From Jeotgalibacillus aurantiacus (GTDB lineage Bacteria; Bacillota; Bacilli; Bacillales; Jeotgalibacillaceae): DNA of 64,000 bases. The notes beneath the pieces are model-generated. The model saw only the letters and a list, made by a program, of their open reading frames with translations. It was not told the DNA's origin and made no database searches. Both the position numbers and the translations under genes were made by a program. This document shows positions 41,307 to 52,075 of this stretch, one piece after another. How positions within the stretch are numbered: the stretch's first letter is position 1; each line of letters starts with the position of its first letter. The stretch lies in assembly GCF_020595125.1 (NCBI RefSeq), contig NZ_JACNMS010000004.1, positions 248,001 through 312,000 of the forward strand. Reading direction: 5' to 3'.

Positions 41307-43937
41307 ATGAAAAAATGGACAGGTGCAGAAATCAGACAAATGTATTTGGATTTCTTTAAGGAAAAAGGACATGATATTGAGCCGAGTGCATCACTCGTTC
41401 CACACGAAGATCCTTCTTTACTCTGGATCAACAGCGGTGTTGCGACGCTGAAGAAGTATTTTGACGGTCGTGTGATTCCGGCTAATCCGCGTATTACCAA
41501 TGCGCAGAAATCGATTCGTACGAATGATATTGAAAACGTCGGAAAAACAGCCCGTCACCATACATTCTTCGAAATGCTTGGTAACTTCTCAATCGGAGAA
41601 TATTTTAAAGAAGAAGCGATTGAATGGGCATGGGAATTCCTCACTTCTGATAAGTGGATCGGCTTTGATCCAGAGAAGCTTTCTGTCACGATTCACCCTG
41701 AGGACGATGAAGCATTTGAGATCTGGAAGGACAAAGTAGGCGTGCCGGAGCACCGCATCATCCGTCTTGAAGGAAACTTCTGGGATATCGGGGAAGGCCC
41801 AAGTGGTCCTAACTCTGAAATCTTCTTTGACCGCGGTGAAGAGTACGGCAATGACCCGGCGGATCCTGAATTGTATCCTGGCGGAGAAAATGACCGTTAT
41901 CTTGAAATCTGGAATCTTGTATTTTCACAGTTTAATCATAATGCTGACGACACGTACACGCCGCTGCCAAAGAAAAACATTGATACAGGTATGGGTCTTG
42001 AGCGTATGGCGTGTGTTGTTCAGGACGTTCCGACCAACTTTGAAACGGATCTGTTTATGCCAATCATTGAAGCAACCGAGCTTGTTTCAAAAGTGCGCTA
42101 TGGACAGAGTGAAAATGATATGGCATTTAAAGTGATTGCCGACCATATCAGAACCGTTTCGTTTGCAGTAGGGGATGGTGCACTTCCTTCGAATGAAGGA
42201 CGTGGCTATGTGCTGAGACGACTGCTGAGAAGAGCGGTCCGCTTTGCCAAACAGCTGGGCATCAACCGACCATTTATGTTTGAACTGGTACCGGTTGTAG
42301 CGGATATCATGTTTGACTTCTATCCGGAAGTGAAGCAGAAGCAGGAATTTATCCAAAAAGTTATTAAAAACGAAGAGGAACGCTTCCATGAAACGCTGAA
42401 TGAAGGCCTTGCTATTTTAAATGAGCTGATGAAAGCAGCAAAAGAAAATGGCTCAAATCTGATTCAGGGTAAGGACGTATTCCGTCTTTATGATACATTC
42501 GGTTTCCCTGTTGAACTGACAGAAGAGTATGCAGAGGAAAATGGTCTTCAAATTGATCAGGACGGTTTCCGAGCAGAAATGGAAGCACAGCGCTCCCGTG
42601 CCCGCGCTGCACGTCAGGAAAGCGGCTCGATGCAGGTTCAGGGTGGCGTTCTGGGCGATATTAAAGTGAATAGTGAATTTGTCGGCTATAGCAGACTGAA
42701 GCATGATTCCGTCATTGAAGAGCTTGTCATCAATCAGGAATTTGCCTCTGAAGCATCAGAAGGCCAGGAAGTTCAGTTCATTCTCGCTGAGACTCCATTC
42801 TATGCTGAAAGTGGAGGTCAGATTGGTGATAAAGGGATTGTTTCTAACGATCTGGTGACCATTGAGGTGAAGGACGTTAAGAAAGCGCCGAATGGGCAGA
42901 ACCTTCACACAGGTATTGTCACAGCAGGAACAGTGACTAAAGGTGATGCTGTGACGGCGGAAGTGAAAACAGATTCCCGTAACCGCATTACAAAAAATCA
43001 TACGGCAACACACCTGCTGCACCAGGCATTGAAGGATGTATTAGGCGATCATGTCAATCAGGCGGGATCTCTTGTTGAGCCGGATCGTCTGCGTTTTGAC
43101 TTCTCTCACTTTGGCCAGGTGACACAGGAAGAGCTTGAACAAATCGAAGAGATTGTAAACGCAAAAATTTGGACAAGCTATGAGGTAGACACAGCCATTA
43201 AATCATTGGATGAAGCAAAAGCGATGGGTGCGATGGCATTATTCGGTGAAAAGTACGGCTCTGAAGTCCGCGTCGTATCGATCGGCGATTACAGTCTTGA
43301 GCTTTGCGGAGGCTGCCATGTTGGCAACACAGCTGAAATCGGCTTATTCCGTATTGTATCTGAAGGTGGAATCGGTGCAGGTACCCGTCGTATTGAGGCG
43401 GTAACAGGAGAAGCTGCTTACCGTCATATGAACGATCAGATCAACATTCTGAATCGTTCTGCGAAAAAGCTGAAAGCCAACCCGCGTGATCTGGAAACAC
43501 GTCTTGAAGGTCTCCAGTCTGATGTAAAGGTCCTGCAGCGTGAAAATGAATCTTTAAATGCCAAGCTGTCAAATATCGAAGCGAAAAGCATTCTCGATAA
43601 AATCGAAGATGTTGACGGTGTATCCGTATTGGCACAAAAGGTTCAAGCTGCAGATATGAACGCATTGAGAACGATGGCAGATGACGTGAAAAACAAGCTT
43701 GGATCCGGCGTACTCGTGTTGATTTCTGTACAGGGAGACAAGGTTCAGATCATTGCAGGCGTCACAAAAGATTTAATCGAAAAAGGCTATCATGCTGGAA
43801 AACTGATTAAAGAAGTAGCCGGCATCTGTGGCGGAGGCGGCGGTGGCCGTCCTGATATGGCACAAGCAGGCGGTAAGGATCCATCGAAAGTGGAAGAGGC
43901 CCTTCTATTTGTTCCTGAATGGGTGAAATCCGTTTGA
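41307..43937 (+). CDS. alaS: Alanyl-tRNA synthetase
   Basis: Charges tRNA-Ala and edits Ser/Gly errors. It is 876 residues: class II core ([55 protein letters not shown]), tRNA-recognition region, editing domain with zinc motif [11 protein letters not shown] and [13 protein letters not shown], and C-terminal DHHA1-type oligomerisation domain with [18 protein letters not shown] 41307 follows AAGGAGGAAC. It is T-box controlled. Confidence 0.98.
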   Translation: MKKWTGAEIRQMYLDFFKEKGHDIEPSASLVPHEDPSLLWINSGVATLKKYFDGRVIPANPRITNAQKSIRTNDIENVGKTARHHTFFEMLGNFSIGEYFKEEAIEWAWEFLTSDKWIGFDPEKLSVTIHPEDDEAFEIWKDKVGVPEHRIIRLEGNFWDIGEGPSGPNSEIFFDRGEEYGNDPADPELYPGGENDRYLEIWNLVFSQFNHNADDTYTPLPKKNIDTGMGLERMACVVQDVPTNFETDLFMPIIEATELVSKVRYGQSENDMAFKVIADHIRTVSFAVGDGALPSNEGRGYVLRRLLRRAVRFAKQLGINRPFMFELVPVVADIMFDFYPEVKQKQEFIQKVIKNEEERFHETLNEGLAILNELMKAAKENGSNLIQGKDVFRLYDTFGFPVELTEEYAEENGLQIDQDGFRAEMEAQRSRARAARQESGSMQVQGGVLGDIKVNSEFVGYSRLKHDSVIEELVINQEFASEASEGQEVQFILAETPFYAESGGQIGDKGIVSNDLVTIEVKDVKKAPNGQNLHTGIVTAGTVTKGDAVTAEVKTDSRNRITKNHTATHLLHQALKDVLGDHVNQAGSLVEPDRLRFDFSHFGQVTQEELEQIEEIVNAKIWTSYEVDTAIKSLDEAKAMGAMALFGEKYGSEVRVVSIGDYSLELCGGCHVGNTAEIGLFRIVSEGGIGAGTRRIEAVTGEAAYRHMNDQINILNRSAKKLKANPRDLETRLEGLQSDVKVLQRENESLNAKLSNIEAKSILDKIEDVDGVSVLAQKVQAADMNALRTMADDVKNKLGSGVLVLISVQGDKVQIIAGVTKDLIEKGYHAGKLIKEVAGICGGGGGGRPDMAQAGGKDPSKVEEALLFVPEWVKSV

Positions 43938-44015
43938 TTCTGATCCATTCTGGTGTACAATGAACAGTAGTTGGATAATAGGAATGCAGGTTGATTCCGT
44001 AGTGAGGTGTAGAAG

Positions 44016-44282
44016 ATGAGCTCATTTGATAAAACGATGCGGTTCGATTTTGGGGATGAATCGGCTGACAGGGAGGTACAACGAGTCCTGGTACAGGTAT
44101 TCAAAGCTCTTGAAGAGAAAGGATACAATCCGATTAACCAGATAGTAGGGTATCTTTTATCGGGTGACCCCGCCTATATTCCACGCCACCAGGATGCGAG
44201 GAATATCATCCGTAAACTGGAACGGGATGAGATTATTGAAGAACTGGTGAAGTTTTATCTTCAGCAGCATAAAGAAGGATGA
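44016..44282 (+). CDS. ireB: IreB family regulatory phosphoprotein
   Basis: An 88-residue protein of the DUF965/IreB (YrzL) family, typically placed between alaS and ruvX. It starts [12 protein letters not shown], with the two Thr/Ser-containing N-terminal residues that the IreK-type kinase phosphorylates in Enterococcus, then [43 protein letters not shown] signalling role in cell envelope stress is known only in Enterococcus. ATG 44016 follows GAGGTGTAGAAG. Confidence 0.92.
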   Translation: MSSFDKTMRFDFGDESADREVQRVLVQVFKALEEKGYNPINQIVGYLLSGDPAYIPRHQDARNIIRKLERDEIIEELVKFYLQQHKEG

Positions 44283-44286
44283 TATC

Positions 44287-44706
44287 ATGCGTACGATGGG
44301 TCTGGACGTAGGCTCTAAAACCGTTGGAGTAGCGGTTAGTGATGCTCTTGGCTGGACGGCCCAGGGCATCGAGACCATTAAGATTGATGAAGCCGCAGGG
44401 CATTTCGGCCTGAAGCGCATAAAAGAGCTCGTTCAGGAGCATGAAATCTCCAAAATTGTCATCGGCTTACCGAAAAACATGAACAATACGCTTGGTCCTA
44501 GAGCAGAAGCCAGCCAAAAGTATGGTGATATGCTGAAAAGCCGTCTGGATGTGGACATCATTTTCTGGGATGAACGGTTAAGCACGATGGCAGCTGAACG
44601 TGTACTGCTGGAAGCGGATGTCAGTCGCAGTAAAAGAAAAAAAGTAATTGATAAAATGGCGGCTGTCATGATCCTTCAGGGATATCTTGACAGCGCGTCA
44701 AAATGA
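44287..44706 (+). CDS. ruvX: Holliday junction resolvase-like RuvX (YqgF)
   Basis: RNase H-fold nuclease of the YqgF family, linked to 16S/23S pre-rRNA processing and proposed resolvase activity. It is 139 residues, with [16 protein letters not shown] (first Asp), [19 protein letters not shown] and [14 protein letters not shown] (acidic pair). ATG 44287 is 5 bases after ireB and lies in the alaS-ireB-ruvX-DUF1292 order of all Bacillales. Confidence 0.95.
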   Translation: MRTMGLDVGSKTVGVAVSDALGWTAQGIETIKIDEAAGHFGLKRIKELVQEHEISKIVIGLPKNMNNTLGPRAEASQKYGDMLKSRLDVDIIFWDERLSTMAAERVLLEADVSRSKRKKVIDKMAAVMILQGYLDSASK

Positions 44707-44716
44707 GGTGACCATA

Positions 44717-44998
44717 ATGGAGCATGGTGAAAAAAATATTACAGTCATTGATGAGCAGGGTAACGAGGTTCTATGTGAAGTCCTTTTTACATTTGACTCT
44801 GATGAATTCAAAAAATCATATGTATTGTACTACCCGGTAGGAGATACAGACGAGGAAGAGATCGAGATTCACGCTTCTTCTTTCGAGCCTGACGATGAAA
44901 ATGCTGAAGGTGAACTGAAGCCAATCGAAACAGAAGCAGAATGGGATATGATCGAAGAAATGCTCAACACATTCCTGGATGAGGAAGAAGAGGAATAA
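44717..44998 (+). CDS. DUF1292 family acidic protein (YrzB-like)
   Basis: A 93-residue, very acidic protein of the DUF1292 family, same length as B. subtilis YrzB. The core is [33 protein letters not shown], with an acidic C terminus (FLDEEEEE). The function is unknown. ATG 44717 follows GAGGTGACC; the longer frame to 44687 overlaps ruvX without a site. Confidence 0.93.
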   Translation: MEHGEKNITVIDEQGNEVLCEVLFTFDSDEFKKSYVLYYPVGDTDEEEIEIHASSFEPDDENAEGELKPIETEAEWDMIEEMLNTFLDEEEEE

Positions 44999-45009
44999 TA
45001 GCACTAATG

Positions 45010-45058
45010 AAGGATGGGAAGACTCTGAAAATGAGTCGTTCCATCCTTTTGTTTTTTT
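45010..45058 (+). terminator. Terminator after DUF1292 gene
   Basis: AAGGATGG / CCATCCTT with inner GACTC / GAGTC, then TTGTTTTTTT. Confidence 0.9.
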
Positions 45059-45218
45059 ATGAGTAAAGGACAGCTCGACTCTAAAAACATTAATCGTTCA
45101 GACCTTTATCCTTTTAAAAAGGATGAATACTGTAAAATGCTCAAGGTTGCCCGGACATATTTTTAAGGTATAATGGGGGTAATTGAAAAAAAGAGCGTGC
45201 TTTTTGGAGGGAAATTGA

Positions 45219-46430
45219 TTGAGCGATAAAAAATCTTTAATCGATCAGTGGAAACTGAACTTGCAGGAACGAAAAAAGGAAGCAAAAAAAGTAAGGAAAA
45301 TCGTTTTTATTCTGTCTGTCATTCTGCTGTTTTTAACAGCCGGTTTAGTTCTTGGGGGATATTCGTACGTGAGTGCAGCACTCGAGCCGGTTAATCCGGA
45401 AAGTGAAGAAGCCATCCCGGTAGAAATTCCGATTGGATCGTCTGTTGACAGCATCACGTCTACACTCGAGGAGAGCGGAGTTATCAGGGATGCACAGGTG
45501 TACAAGTATTATCTTAAATTTAATAATGAATCGGAATTTCAGGCGGGAACCTATGAATTTACACAGGCCATGACGCTTGATGAAATTACAGAAAGTTTAA
45601 AAACCGGAAAGATTTATCATGAACCTATTTTTAATGTAACGATTCCGGAAGGACTTACCCTTGAACAGATCGCAGGTGTGATTGAGGAAAATACTGATTA
45701 CACTCAAGAAGGGTTTATGGAAAAAGTAACTGATCCGGTCTTTATCGAATCATTAAAAAGCCAATATCCTGAACTGATTACGTCAGATTTGGATAATGAA
45801 AATATTAAGGTGACACTGGAAGGATACTTATTTCCTGCTACTTATCCGTTTTACGAAGAAAATCCTTCACTTGAGAGTATCATTACTCAAATGGTGGATG
45901 CGATGTATAACAATGTGTCTCCATATCTTGCCACACTGCCTGAGTTTACAGCAGGTGATTATACCGGAGCAACTGAAAGTGGCGAGGGAGAGAAAGTCAT
46001 GGACGTTCACGACGTTCTTACAATGGCTTCTTTGCTTGAGAGAGAAGCAACTGCTTCTACAGACCGCAGCATGATTGCGGGTATTTTTTATAACCGCCTT
46101 GAAGAGGGCATGCCGCTTCAGACCGATCCTACTGTTCTCTATGCAAAAGGAGAATGGAACGATAGAGTATTGTTTGAGGATCTGGAAATTCAGGACCCTT
46201 ACAATACGTATCAGAATCAGGGGCTTCCTCCCGGACCGATTGCAGCACCAGGTCTTGCATCCATTGAAGCTGCACTGAATCCGGAAGCAAGTGATTACCT
46301 GTATTTCCTGACTTCTGCTGAAGATGGGGCTATGTATTATTCTGAAACACTTGAAGAGCATGAGCGGAAAGCTGAACAATACATTTACAGTGTAAATGAA
46401 GAGCAGGCTTCTGAAGAGGAAGGCTCTTAA
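45219..46430 (+). CDS. mltG: Endolytic transglycosylase MltG
   Basis: Membrane-bound enzyme that cuts nascent peptidoglycan strands and sets their length. It is 403 residues: a basic cytoplasmic N terminus, one membrane anchor (about 27-50), a LysM-like subdomain (about 65-125) and the YceG catalytic domain with TLEGYLFPATYPF, the catalytic Glu in MASLLEREA, AGIFYNRLEEGMPLQTDPTVLY and GLPPGPIAAPGLASIEAALNP. The TTG start at 45219 follows TGGAGGGAAA. Confidence 0.95.
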   Translation: MSDKKSLIDQWKLNLQERKKEAKKVRKIVFILSVILLFLTAGLVLGGYSYVSAALEPVNPESEEAIPVEIPIGSSVDSITSTLEESGVIRDAQVYKYYLKFNNESEFQAGTYEFTQAMTLDEITESLKTGKIYHEPIFNVTIPEGLTLEQIAGVIEENTDYTQEGFMEKVTDPVFIESLKSQYPELITSDLDNENIKVTLEGYLFPATYPFYEENPSLESIITQMVDAMYNNVSPYLATLPEFTAGDYTGATESGEGEKVMDVHDVLTMASLLEREATASTDRSMIAGIFYNRLEEGMPLQTDPTVLYAKGEWNDRVLFEDLEIQDPYNTYQNQGLPPGPIAAPGLASIEAALNPEASDYLYFLTSAEDGAMYYSETLEEHERKAEQYIYSVNEEQASEEEGS

Positions 46431-46571
46431 ATCGAATGGAGGAATGTGTGATCATCTGCAGCTGATTAAAACGTGACAGTTTTTCAGCTTTCATAAAGAT
46501 GATTCACTTTCCTCCTGTTTTTATGGTAGAATAGATAAAGTATTTTCAGGCGTCTATCACAAAGTCCGATG

Positions 46572-46600
46572 GCAGAAAGCATCTTGCTTTCTTCTTTTCA
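46572..46600 (+). other. Hairpin upstream of trmR
   Basis: AGAAAGC-ATCTT-GCTTTCT followed by TCTTTTC, 70 bases before the trmR start. It could be a weak terminator or attenuator; a possible -10 (TAGAAT) lies near 46529. Confidence 0.4.
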
Positions 46601-46664
46601 TGTCCGGAGACTGTTTTGTGAGCGCTCTTTTTTATGGAAGCAGACTTGTAAAGGCGTGATCGAA

Positions 46665-47303
46665 ATGGATGAAAAAGTCCATCAATACATTGAAAATTTA
46701 ACAGCTGACCGTTCTGACTTTTTCATGAATATGGAGAACTATGCGAAAGAAAATGGTGTACCGATTATGGAACTGGCCGGAATGGAAACCCTTCTGCAGT
46801 TTTTACGCCTTCAACAGCCGAAAAAATTGCTTGAGATCGGTACTGCAATCGGCTATTCCGCACTCAGGATGGCGACCGAGATCAGTCAGGTGAAAATCGT
46901 CTCTATTGAACGGGATCAGGAGCGCTATGAAAAGGCACAGCAATTTGTTCAGCAATCCGGTGTAGGCGACCGTATCACGCTATTGTATGGAGACGCATTT
47001 GATCTAATTTATGAGGTGGCGGCTTACGGTCCTTTTGATGCAGTCTTTATTGATGCAGCCAAAAGTCAGTCTGACCGTTTCTTTGCAAGTTATGAACCAT
47101 TATTTGCAGAAAATCCGGTCGTTTATACAGATAACGTCTTATTTAAAGGACTTGTTGCACATCAGACAGGTGATGAAAGTAGAAATGTCAGACAGATGCT
47201 TCGTAAAATTAACCGGTTTAACGAATGGATCATGTCCAGGGATGATTACCACACCGTCATTATCCCGGTTGGTGATGGTCTGGCAATCAGTAAGAAGAGG
47301 TGA
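46665..47303 (+). CDS. trmR: tRNA 5-hydroxyuridine methyltransferase
   Basis: Class I SAM methyltransferase (YrrM) that makes 5-methoxyuridine from 5-hydroxyuridine at tRNA position 34. It is 212 residues, with LLEIGTAIGYSALRMA (SAM motif I, about 57-72), SIERDQERYEKA, FDAVFIDAAKSQSDRFF (metal-binding) and YTDNVLFKGLV, all as in the O-methyltransferase family 3. ATG 46665 has only a weak site (AAAGGCGTG); the upstream open frame to 46569 looks non-coding. The next two genes make the hydroxyuridine substrate. Confidence 0.9.
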   Translation: MDEKVHQYIENLTADRSDFFMNMENYAKENGVPIMELAGMETLLQFLRLQQPKKLLEIGTAIGYSALRMATEISQVKIVSIERDQERYEKAQQFVQQSGVGDRITLLYGDAFDLIYEVAAYGPFDAVFIDAAKSQSDRFFASYEPLFAENPVVYTDNVLFKGLVAHQTGDESRNVRQMLRKINRFNEWIMSRDDYHTVIIPVGDGLAISKKR

Positions 47304-47308
47304 ACGAA

Positions 47309-48238
47309 ATGCACAAACCGGAATTATTAGTGACCCCGATGTCTGTTTTGCATATGGAACAGCTGATTGAAGCTGGCGCTGATGCTTTTGTGGTCGGCGA
47401 ACAGCGCTACGGCTTAAGACTTGCTGCTGAATTTTCCAGAGAGGATGTAGCAAAAGCTGTCAGTCTGGCCCATCAGCATCAGAAAAAAGTGTACGTAGCC
47501 ATGAACGGGATTTTTCATAATGATAAAGTGGAAGAATTGAATGATTACCTTTCATTCTGTCAGGAAATACAGGCAGATGGTGTTATTTTCGGAGACCCTG
47601 CCGTATTGATGGCGGCAAGAGAATCCGCGCCGGAGATGCCTCTTCACTGGAATACCGAGACAACCGCGACCAATTATTTTACCTGCAACTACTGGGGTGA
47701 AAAAGGAGCCAAAAGGTCAGTCCTTGCAAGAGAACTATCAATGGATGCAATTGTTGAAATTAAGGAAAATGCCAACGTGGAAATTGAAGTGCAGGTCCAC
47801 GGCATGACCTGCATGTTCCAGTCAAAGCGTTCACTGCTTGGTAATTATTTTCTTTATCAGGGCAAAGCGATGGAGATTGAAAACAGGAAGCAGAATAAAA
47901 ACATGCTTTTACATGACGATGAGCGAAACAATAAATATCCTATTTTTGAAGATGAAAATGGCACGCATATTATGAGTCCTAATGATATGTGTATCATTGA
48001 TGAGTTGAGTGAGATGATGGAAGCAGGTGTGGATTCCTTTAAAATTGATGGAATTCTGCAGGAGCCGGACTATGTCACTGCCGTCACAGCTTTATACCGC
48101 AAAGCGATTGACCTTGCAGCCGATCAGCCGGAAGCGTATGAGGCACAAAAAGATGAGTGGCTTGAGCAGATTGAAAACATGCAGCAGCCTCACCGGCCAC
48201 TTGATACTGGATTCTTCTTTAAAGAAACGGTTTACTAA
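47309..48238 (+). CDS. trhP1: U32 family tRNA hydroxylation protein TrhP1
   Basis: Member of peptidase family U32 (YrrN), which with its paralogue is needed for prephenate-dependent 5-hydroxylation of U34 in tRNA. It is 309 residues, the same as B. subtilis YrrN, with ELLVTPMSVLHMEQLIEAGADAFVVGEQRYGLR at the start and VQVHGMTCMFQSKRSLLGNYF. It carries fewer cysteines in the usual cluster than the next gene. ATG 47309 follows AGAGGTG, overlapping the end of trmR by its site. Confidence 0.92.
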   Translation: MHKPELLVTPMSVLHMEQLIEAGADAFVVGEQRYGLRLAAEFSREDVAKAVSLAHQHQKKVYVAMNGIFHNDKVEELNDYLSFCQEIQADGVIFGDPAVLMAARESAPEMPLHWNTETTATNYFTCNYWGEKGAKRSVLARELSMDAIVEIKENANVEIEVQVHGMTCMFQSKRSLLGNYFLYQGKAMEIENRKQNKNMLLHDDERNNKYPIFEDENGTHIMSPNDMCIIDELSEMMEAGVDSFKIDGILQEPDYVTAVTALYRKAIDLAADQPEAYEAQKDEWLEQIENMQQPHRPLDTGFFFKETVY

Positions 48239-48256
48239 GCAGGAGGGGACAAGGGA

Positions 48257-49534
48257 ATGACCAAGGTGATTGATAAGATTTCCACAATCAAAGATGGCAA
48301 ACGAGTAATTGTGAAGAAACCTGAGTTACTTGCGCCTGCAGGAAACCTTGAAAAGCTGAAGGTAGCAGTGCATTATGGGGCTGACGCTGTCTTTATCGGC
48401 GGTCAGGAATACGGATTACGGTCTAATGCCGGAAATTTCACGATTGAGGAAATGAAAGAAGGCGTCGAATTTGCCAAAAAATATGGCGCTAAAATCTATG
48501 TAACAACGAATATTTTTGCTCACAATGAAAACATTGATGGCCTTGAAGACTATTTGCGTGGTATCGCTTCAGCCGGAGTGGCAGGAATCATCGTGGCAGA
48601 TCCGCTTATTATCGAAACGTGTAAGCGTGTTGCGCCGGAGGTTGAGGTGCATCTGAGTACCCAGCAGTCCCTTTCAAACTGGAAAGCAGTTCAATTCTGG
48701 AAAGAGGAAGGACTGCACCGTGTTGTACTCGCCCGTGAAACAAGCGGCGATGAAATTCAGGAAATGAAAGAAAAGGTCGATATTGAAATTGAAACCTTTA
48801 TTCACGGAGCGATGTGTATTGCCTACAGCGGTCGCTGCGTCCTGAGTAACCATATGACAGCACGGGATTCAAACCGTGGCGGCTGCTGTCAGTCGTGCCG
48901 CTGGGATTATGACTTATATGCAGTTGAAGATGGTCAGGAAAAGGCACTTTATGGAGAAGATGATGCTCCGTTTGCCATGAGTCCGAAGGATCTGAAGCTG
49001 ATCGAATCCATTCCGAGAATGATCGAGCTTGGCATTGACAGCTTAAAAATAGAAGGCCGGATGAAATCCATTCACTACGTGGCAACGGTTGTCAGTGTGT
49101 ACCGGAAAGTCATTGACGCTTACTGTGCAGATCCTGAGAACTTCAAGATTAAAAAAGAATGGCTGGAAGAGCTTGATAAATGTGCGAATCGTGATACGGC
49201 AACAGCCTTTTTCGAAGGCGTTCCGGGTTATGAAGAGCAGATGTTTGGTGAACACGGAAAAAATACAAAGTTCGATTTTGCAGGTCTGGTGCTGGATTAT
49301 AACGAAGAATCTAAAATGGTTACCTTACAACAAAGAAACTATTTTAAGCCGGGGCAGGAAATTGAATTCTTTGGCCCAGATATGGATAACTTCACACAGG
49401 TTGTCGAAAAGATCTGGGATGAAAGAGGAAATGAGCTGGACGCAGCGAGACATCCGCTGCAAATTGTCCGTTTTAAGGTGGATCAGCCTTTACGTCCGCT
49501 CAACATGATGCGAAAGGAGCTCTCGGCTAAATGA
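48257..49534 (+). CDS. trhP2: U32 family tRNA hydroxylation protein TrhP2
   Basis: Second U32 family protein (YrrO), partner of TrhP1. It is 425 residues: [44 protein letters not shown] and the four-Cys Fe-S type cluster [15 protein letters not shown] with [11 protein letters not shown] (about 185-220), then a C-terminal beta domain ([23 protein letters not shown]). ATG 48257 follows AGGAGGGGAC. It overlaps udk (ATGA). Confidence 0.94.
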   Translation: MTKVIDKISTIKDGKRVIVKKPELLAPAGNLEKLKVAVHYGADAVFIGGQEYGLRSNAGNFTIEEMKEGVEFAKKYGAKIYVTTNIFAHNENIDGLEDYLRGIASAGVAGIIVADPLIIETCKRVAPEVEVHLSTQQSLSNWKAVQFWKEEGLHRVVLARETSGDEIQEMKEKVDIEIETFIHGAMCIAYSGRCVLSNHMTARDSNRGGCCQSCRWDYDLYAVEDGQEKALYGEDDAPFAMSPKDLKLIESIPRMIELGIDSLKIEGRMKSIHYVATVVSVYRKVIDAYCADPENFKIKKEWLEELDKCANRDTATAFFEGVPGYEEQMFGEHGKNTKFDFAGLVLDYNEESKMVTLQQRNYFKPGQEIEFFGPDMDNFTQVVEKIWDERGNELDAARHPLQIVRFKVDQPLRPLNMMRKELSAK

Positions 49535-50169
49535 TGGAAAATAAACCCGTAATTATAGGTGTAACAGGCGGTTCCGGATCAGGAAAAACGTCTGTTACAA
49601 AAGCGATCTATGACTATTTTAAAGATCAGTCGATTGCAATCATTGAACAGGATTATTATTATAAGGATCAAAGTAATATTCCTTACGAAGAACGATTAAA
49701 AACAAACTATGATCATCCGCTTGCTTTTGATAACGATTTATTAATCGAACACATCAGTCAGCTGCTTAAAAGAGAAGCTGTAGAGAAGCCGGTTTACGAT
49801 TATACGGTTCATACACGATCTGAAAGAACGATCCCGGTAGAGCCGAAAGATGTGATCATCGTGGAAGGCATCCTCGTGCTTGAAGATGAAAGACTTCGCG
49901 ATCTGATGGATATCAAATTATATGTGGATACAGATTCAGATCTGCGCATTATCAGACGTATGCTTCGTGATATCAACGAGCGGGGCCGCACGATTGATTC
50001 TGTCGTGGACCAGTATATTAACGTGGTCCGTCCGATGCATAATCAGTTTATTGAGCCGACTAAGCGCTATGCGGATATTATTATTCCGGAAGGCGGACAG
50101 AACCATGTTGCCATTGATTTAATGGTAACGAAAATTCAAACGATTCTTGAACAAAAGTCAATTGTGTAA
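49531..50169 (+). CDS. udk: Uridine kinase
   Basis: Phosphorylates uridine and cytidine for pyrimidine salvage. It is 212 residues, with Walker [14 protein letters not shown] (about 9-21), [17 protein letters not shown] and [16 protein letters not shown] 49531 overlaps the trhP2 stop codon; AAAGGAGC lies 10 bases upstream. Confidence 0.97.
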   Translation: MMENKPVIIGVTGGSGSGKTSVTKAIYDYFKDQSIAIIEQDYYYKDQSNIPYEERLKTNYDHPLAFDNDLLIEHISQLLKREAVEKPVYDYTVHTRSERTIPVEPKDVIIVEGILVLEDERLRDLMDIKLYVDTDSDLRIIRRMLRDINERGRTIDSVVDQYINVVRPMHNQFIEPTKRYADIIIPEGGQNHVAIDLMVTKIQTILEQKSIV

Positions 50170-50187
50170 TATGATAGCAAAGAATGT

Positions 50188-50214
50188 AAAAGAGGGTTAA
50201 AAAATCCTCTTTTT
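50188..50214 (+). terminator. Terminator after udk
   Basis: AAAAGAGG / CCTCTTTT with a short A/T loop and T run. Confidence 0.8.
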
Positions 50215-50296
50215 AACATACTTCATAATTGAGGGTATGAATTCATAGCATGGAATAGAAAAATAGTTGACATGTATGTTAAAGGAGTGAAGGGCT

Positions 50297-50773
50297 TTGC
50301 CAAATGAAAAAGTTTATCCAATGACTCAGGAAGGAAAGCAAAAGCTTGAACAGGAGCTTGAGCATTTAAAATCAGTCAAAAGAAAAGAAGTTGTAGAACG
50401 TATTAAAATCGCTCGCAGCTTCGGAGACCTTTCGGAGAACTCTGAGTATGACTCAGCTAAAGAAGAACAGGCTTTTGTAGAAGGCCGTATTTCCACACTT
50501 GAATCCATGATCCGCAATGCGAAAATCATTGAAGATGATGGAGCACTTGATGGCGTTGTTTCCCTAGGGAAAACAGTGACTTTTATTGAACTTCCGGATG
50601 GTGACGAAGAGTCGTACACAATCGTCGGAAGTGCGGAAGCAGATCCGTTTGAGGGACGCATTTCAAATGACTCACCGATTGCTAAAAGCCTGATTGGTAA
50701 AGTGGTCGGCGATGAAGTGAAAGTGCAGACACCAGGCGGAGACATGGATGTCCGTATTACATCAATCAGCTAA
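50297..50773 (+). CDS. greA: Transcription elongation factor GreA
   Basis: Rescues backtracked RNA polymerase by stimulating transcript cleavage. It is 158 residues: an N-terminal coiled coil (about 10-75) with the acidic tip in [18 protein letters not shown] and a C-terminal FKBP-like domain ending in [24 protein letters not shown]. The TTG start at 50297 follows AAAGGAGTGAAGG. Own terminator follows. In B. subtilis a penicillin-binding protein gene comes next, but it is absent here. Confidence 0.97.
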   Translation: MPNEKVYPMTQEGKQKLEQELEHLKSVKRKEVVERIKIARSFGDLSENSEYDSAKEEQAFVEGRISTLESMIRNAKIIEDDGALDGVVSLGKTVTFIELPDGDEESYTIVGSAEADPFEGRISNDSPIAKSLIGKVVGDEVKVQTPGGDMDVRITSIS

Positions 50774-50783
50774 AATGGTAATG

Positions 50784-50818
50784 AAAGCACCGGGACCAAC
50801 AGTTCTGGTGCTTTTTTC
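50784..50818 (+). terminator. Terminator after greA
   Basis: AAAGCACCGGGAC / GTTCTGGTGCTTT (wobbles) with CAACA loop and six T. Confidence 0.88.
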
Positions 50819-51012
50819 TTACCGGTCATTCATATAAAAACCTGCTTATGCTGTAACCAAATTTATGATCAAACGTCTTATCTGTGTAGGTATTGAATCA
50901 CTGACGCTAAAAACGGTCTTCTTGTCACTTGCCGGAATGATAAGAATCCGTGTTATAGTAGTTTAGATTCTTTTAAGCAGGGAAAAAAGTGTGAGTGAGG
51001 AGTGAAGAAATC

Positions 51013-51687
51013 ATGAACAAAAATTCCAGATCAACGATTCAAAGTAAAAAGAGGAAAACAAATATCATATATAATACCTCGATTGCGATTGTATTCGGAC
51101 TTATTCTGATTGTAGGTTCCATTATATTCTTTGGGGGCAACGAGAATCAGGCTGCATCTGAAGACGAGGAAAAAACCATCGCTGAACAGGTTCAGGAAAA
51201 CAACGGAGTAGCTGATGAACAGGATTCAAATGACAATGAAGAGCAGCAGGAAGAATCAGAATCAGCATCATTAACCGCTGCTGAATCACAGGAGCAGGAG
51301 GACAACGCTTCTGAAGATGAGCAGACTGAAGAGCAGGCTGCAGCGGTTGAAGAAAAGGAAAAGAAAGAAAAAGAAGAAAAGAAAAAGAAAAAAGATGAAA
51401 AGCCTGAAGAAGGTGAATTTAAGCCAATCGGTACTGAGCAGACAGGCGAACATGTATCTTCCTATGAAGAAGGCACTGTAGACTGGAATGAGAAGGTAAA
51501 AGCAGCTGCTTATGCAACCGGTCTAGACGCTTCTACCATGACAGTATGGTGGATGGGTAACAATGGAGGACCAAACCTTTCATATGCTGACGTATCAGGT
51601 CCTGATGCCTCTTCAGAAGAATACCGCGTCCACCTTGAGTGGATTGATGGTGAAGGTTGGAAGCCGGTTAAAGTTGACGAACTATAA
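51013..51687 (+). CDS. DUF1510 family protein (YrrS-like)
   Basis: A 224-residue single-pass membrane protein: basic N terminus (STIQSKKRKTN), one helix (about 18-40), a long acidic, Gln/Glu-rich then Lys/Glu charged linker (about 45-140) and a conserved C-terminal domain of about 80 residues (VDWNEKVKAAAYATGLDASTMTVWWMGNNGGPNLSYADV...EYRVHLEW) that defines DUF1510. The function is unknown; in B. subtilis it lies beside a PBP gene that is missing here. ATG 51013 follows GAGGAGTGAAG. Confidence 0.88.
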   Translation: MNKNSRSTIQSKKRKTNIIYNTSIAIVFGLILIVGSIIFFGGNENQAASEDEEKTIAEQVQENNGVADEQDSNDNEEQQEESESASLTAAESQEQEDNASEDEQTEEQAAAVEEKEKKEKEEKKKKKDEKPEEGEFKPIGTEQTGEHVSSYEEGTVDWNEKVKAAAYATGLDASTMTVWWMGNNGGPNLSYADVSGPDASSEEYRVHLEWIDGEGWKPVKVDEL

Positions 51688-51726
51688 AACAAATCCCCGT
51701 TCATTAGTGAACGGGGATTTGTTTTA
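51686..51726 (+). terminator. Terminator after yrrS-like gene
   Basis: AACAAATCCCCGTTCA / TGAACGGGGATTTGTT, perfect stem with a TTAG loop, beginning in the stop codon. Confidence 0.9.
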
Positions 51727-51742
51727 TGGACATATAATAACC

Positions 51743-51981
51743 GTGCCGGGCATTTCTTCGCTTTCCTTTGTCTAGCTGCGGCGACTAGCCCCTCGAGGTC
51801 ATAAGTCAAAGCTGAACGAGGGCAAAAGACAGCCCTCTTTTCATCTTCGCCTTATGTTTGTCGGGGCTGGACGAGTCACCTCCGCTTTTCTAAGGCCGCG
51901 CGATGAGCCAGCTAGTGCTCCGCACTACGCTGTCTCACCTGTCGCTTCTATGCCGCAGGAGTCTACGGAATGGCCCGGCAC
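51743..51981 (-). repeat. Family-1 element copy E, interrupted
   Basis: Left arm GTGCCGGGCATTTC and right arm GGAATGGCCCGGCAC (51967-51981) pair with small gaps. The tip hairpin is TAGTGC-TCC-GCACTA (51913-51927). The core is cut between CTTTCC and GGCCGCGCG by a full family-2 element (51767-51893). Confidence 0.92.
51767..51893 (+). repeat. Family-2 element nested in family-1 copy E
   Basis: Runs from TTTGTCTAGCTGCGGCGACT to GAGTCACCTCCGCTTTTCTAA. It is the same element as the tandem pair at 6208-6454, with the inner CGAGGGC / GCCCTC hairpin. Flanks CTTTCCT and CTTTTCT are similar and may mark the insertion site. Confidence 0.9.
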
Positions 51982-52075
51982 TTTTTGAAAAGTATGCTGC
52001 CAATTGAATGAATAATCCGTCCATCTAAAACCAAAAAAAGCAATTCATACAACTGAATATTGAAATTGTTTAGTG

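Noticed and set aside
46569-46664. N-terminal extension of TrmR
   Set aside because: The 32 extra residues cover a hairpin and likely leader, match nothing in the family, and ATG 46665 gives the usual length.
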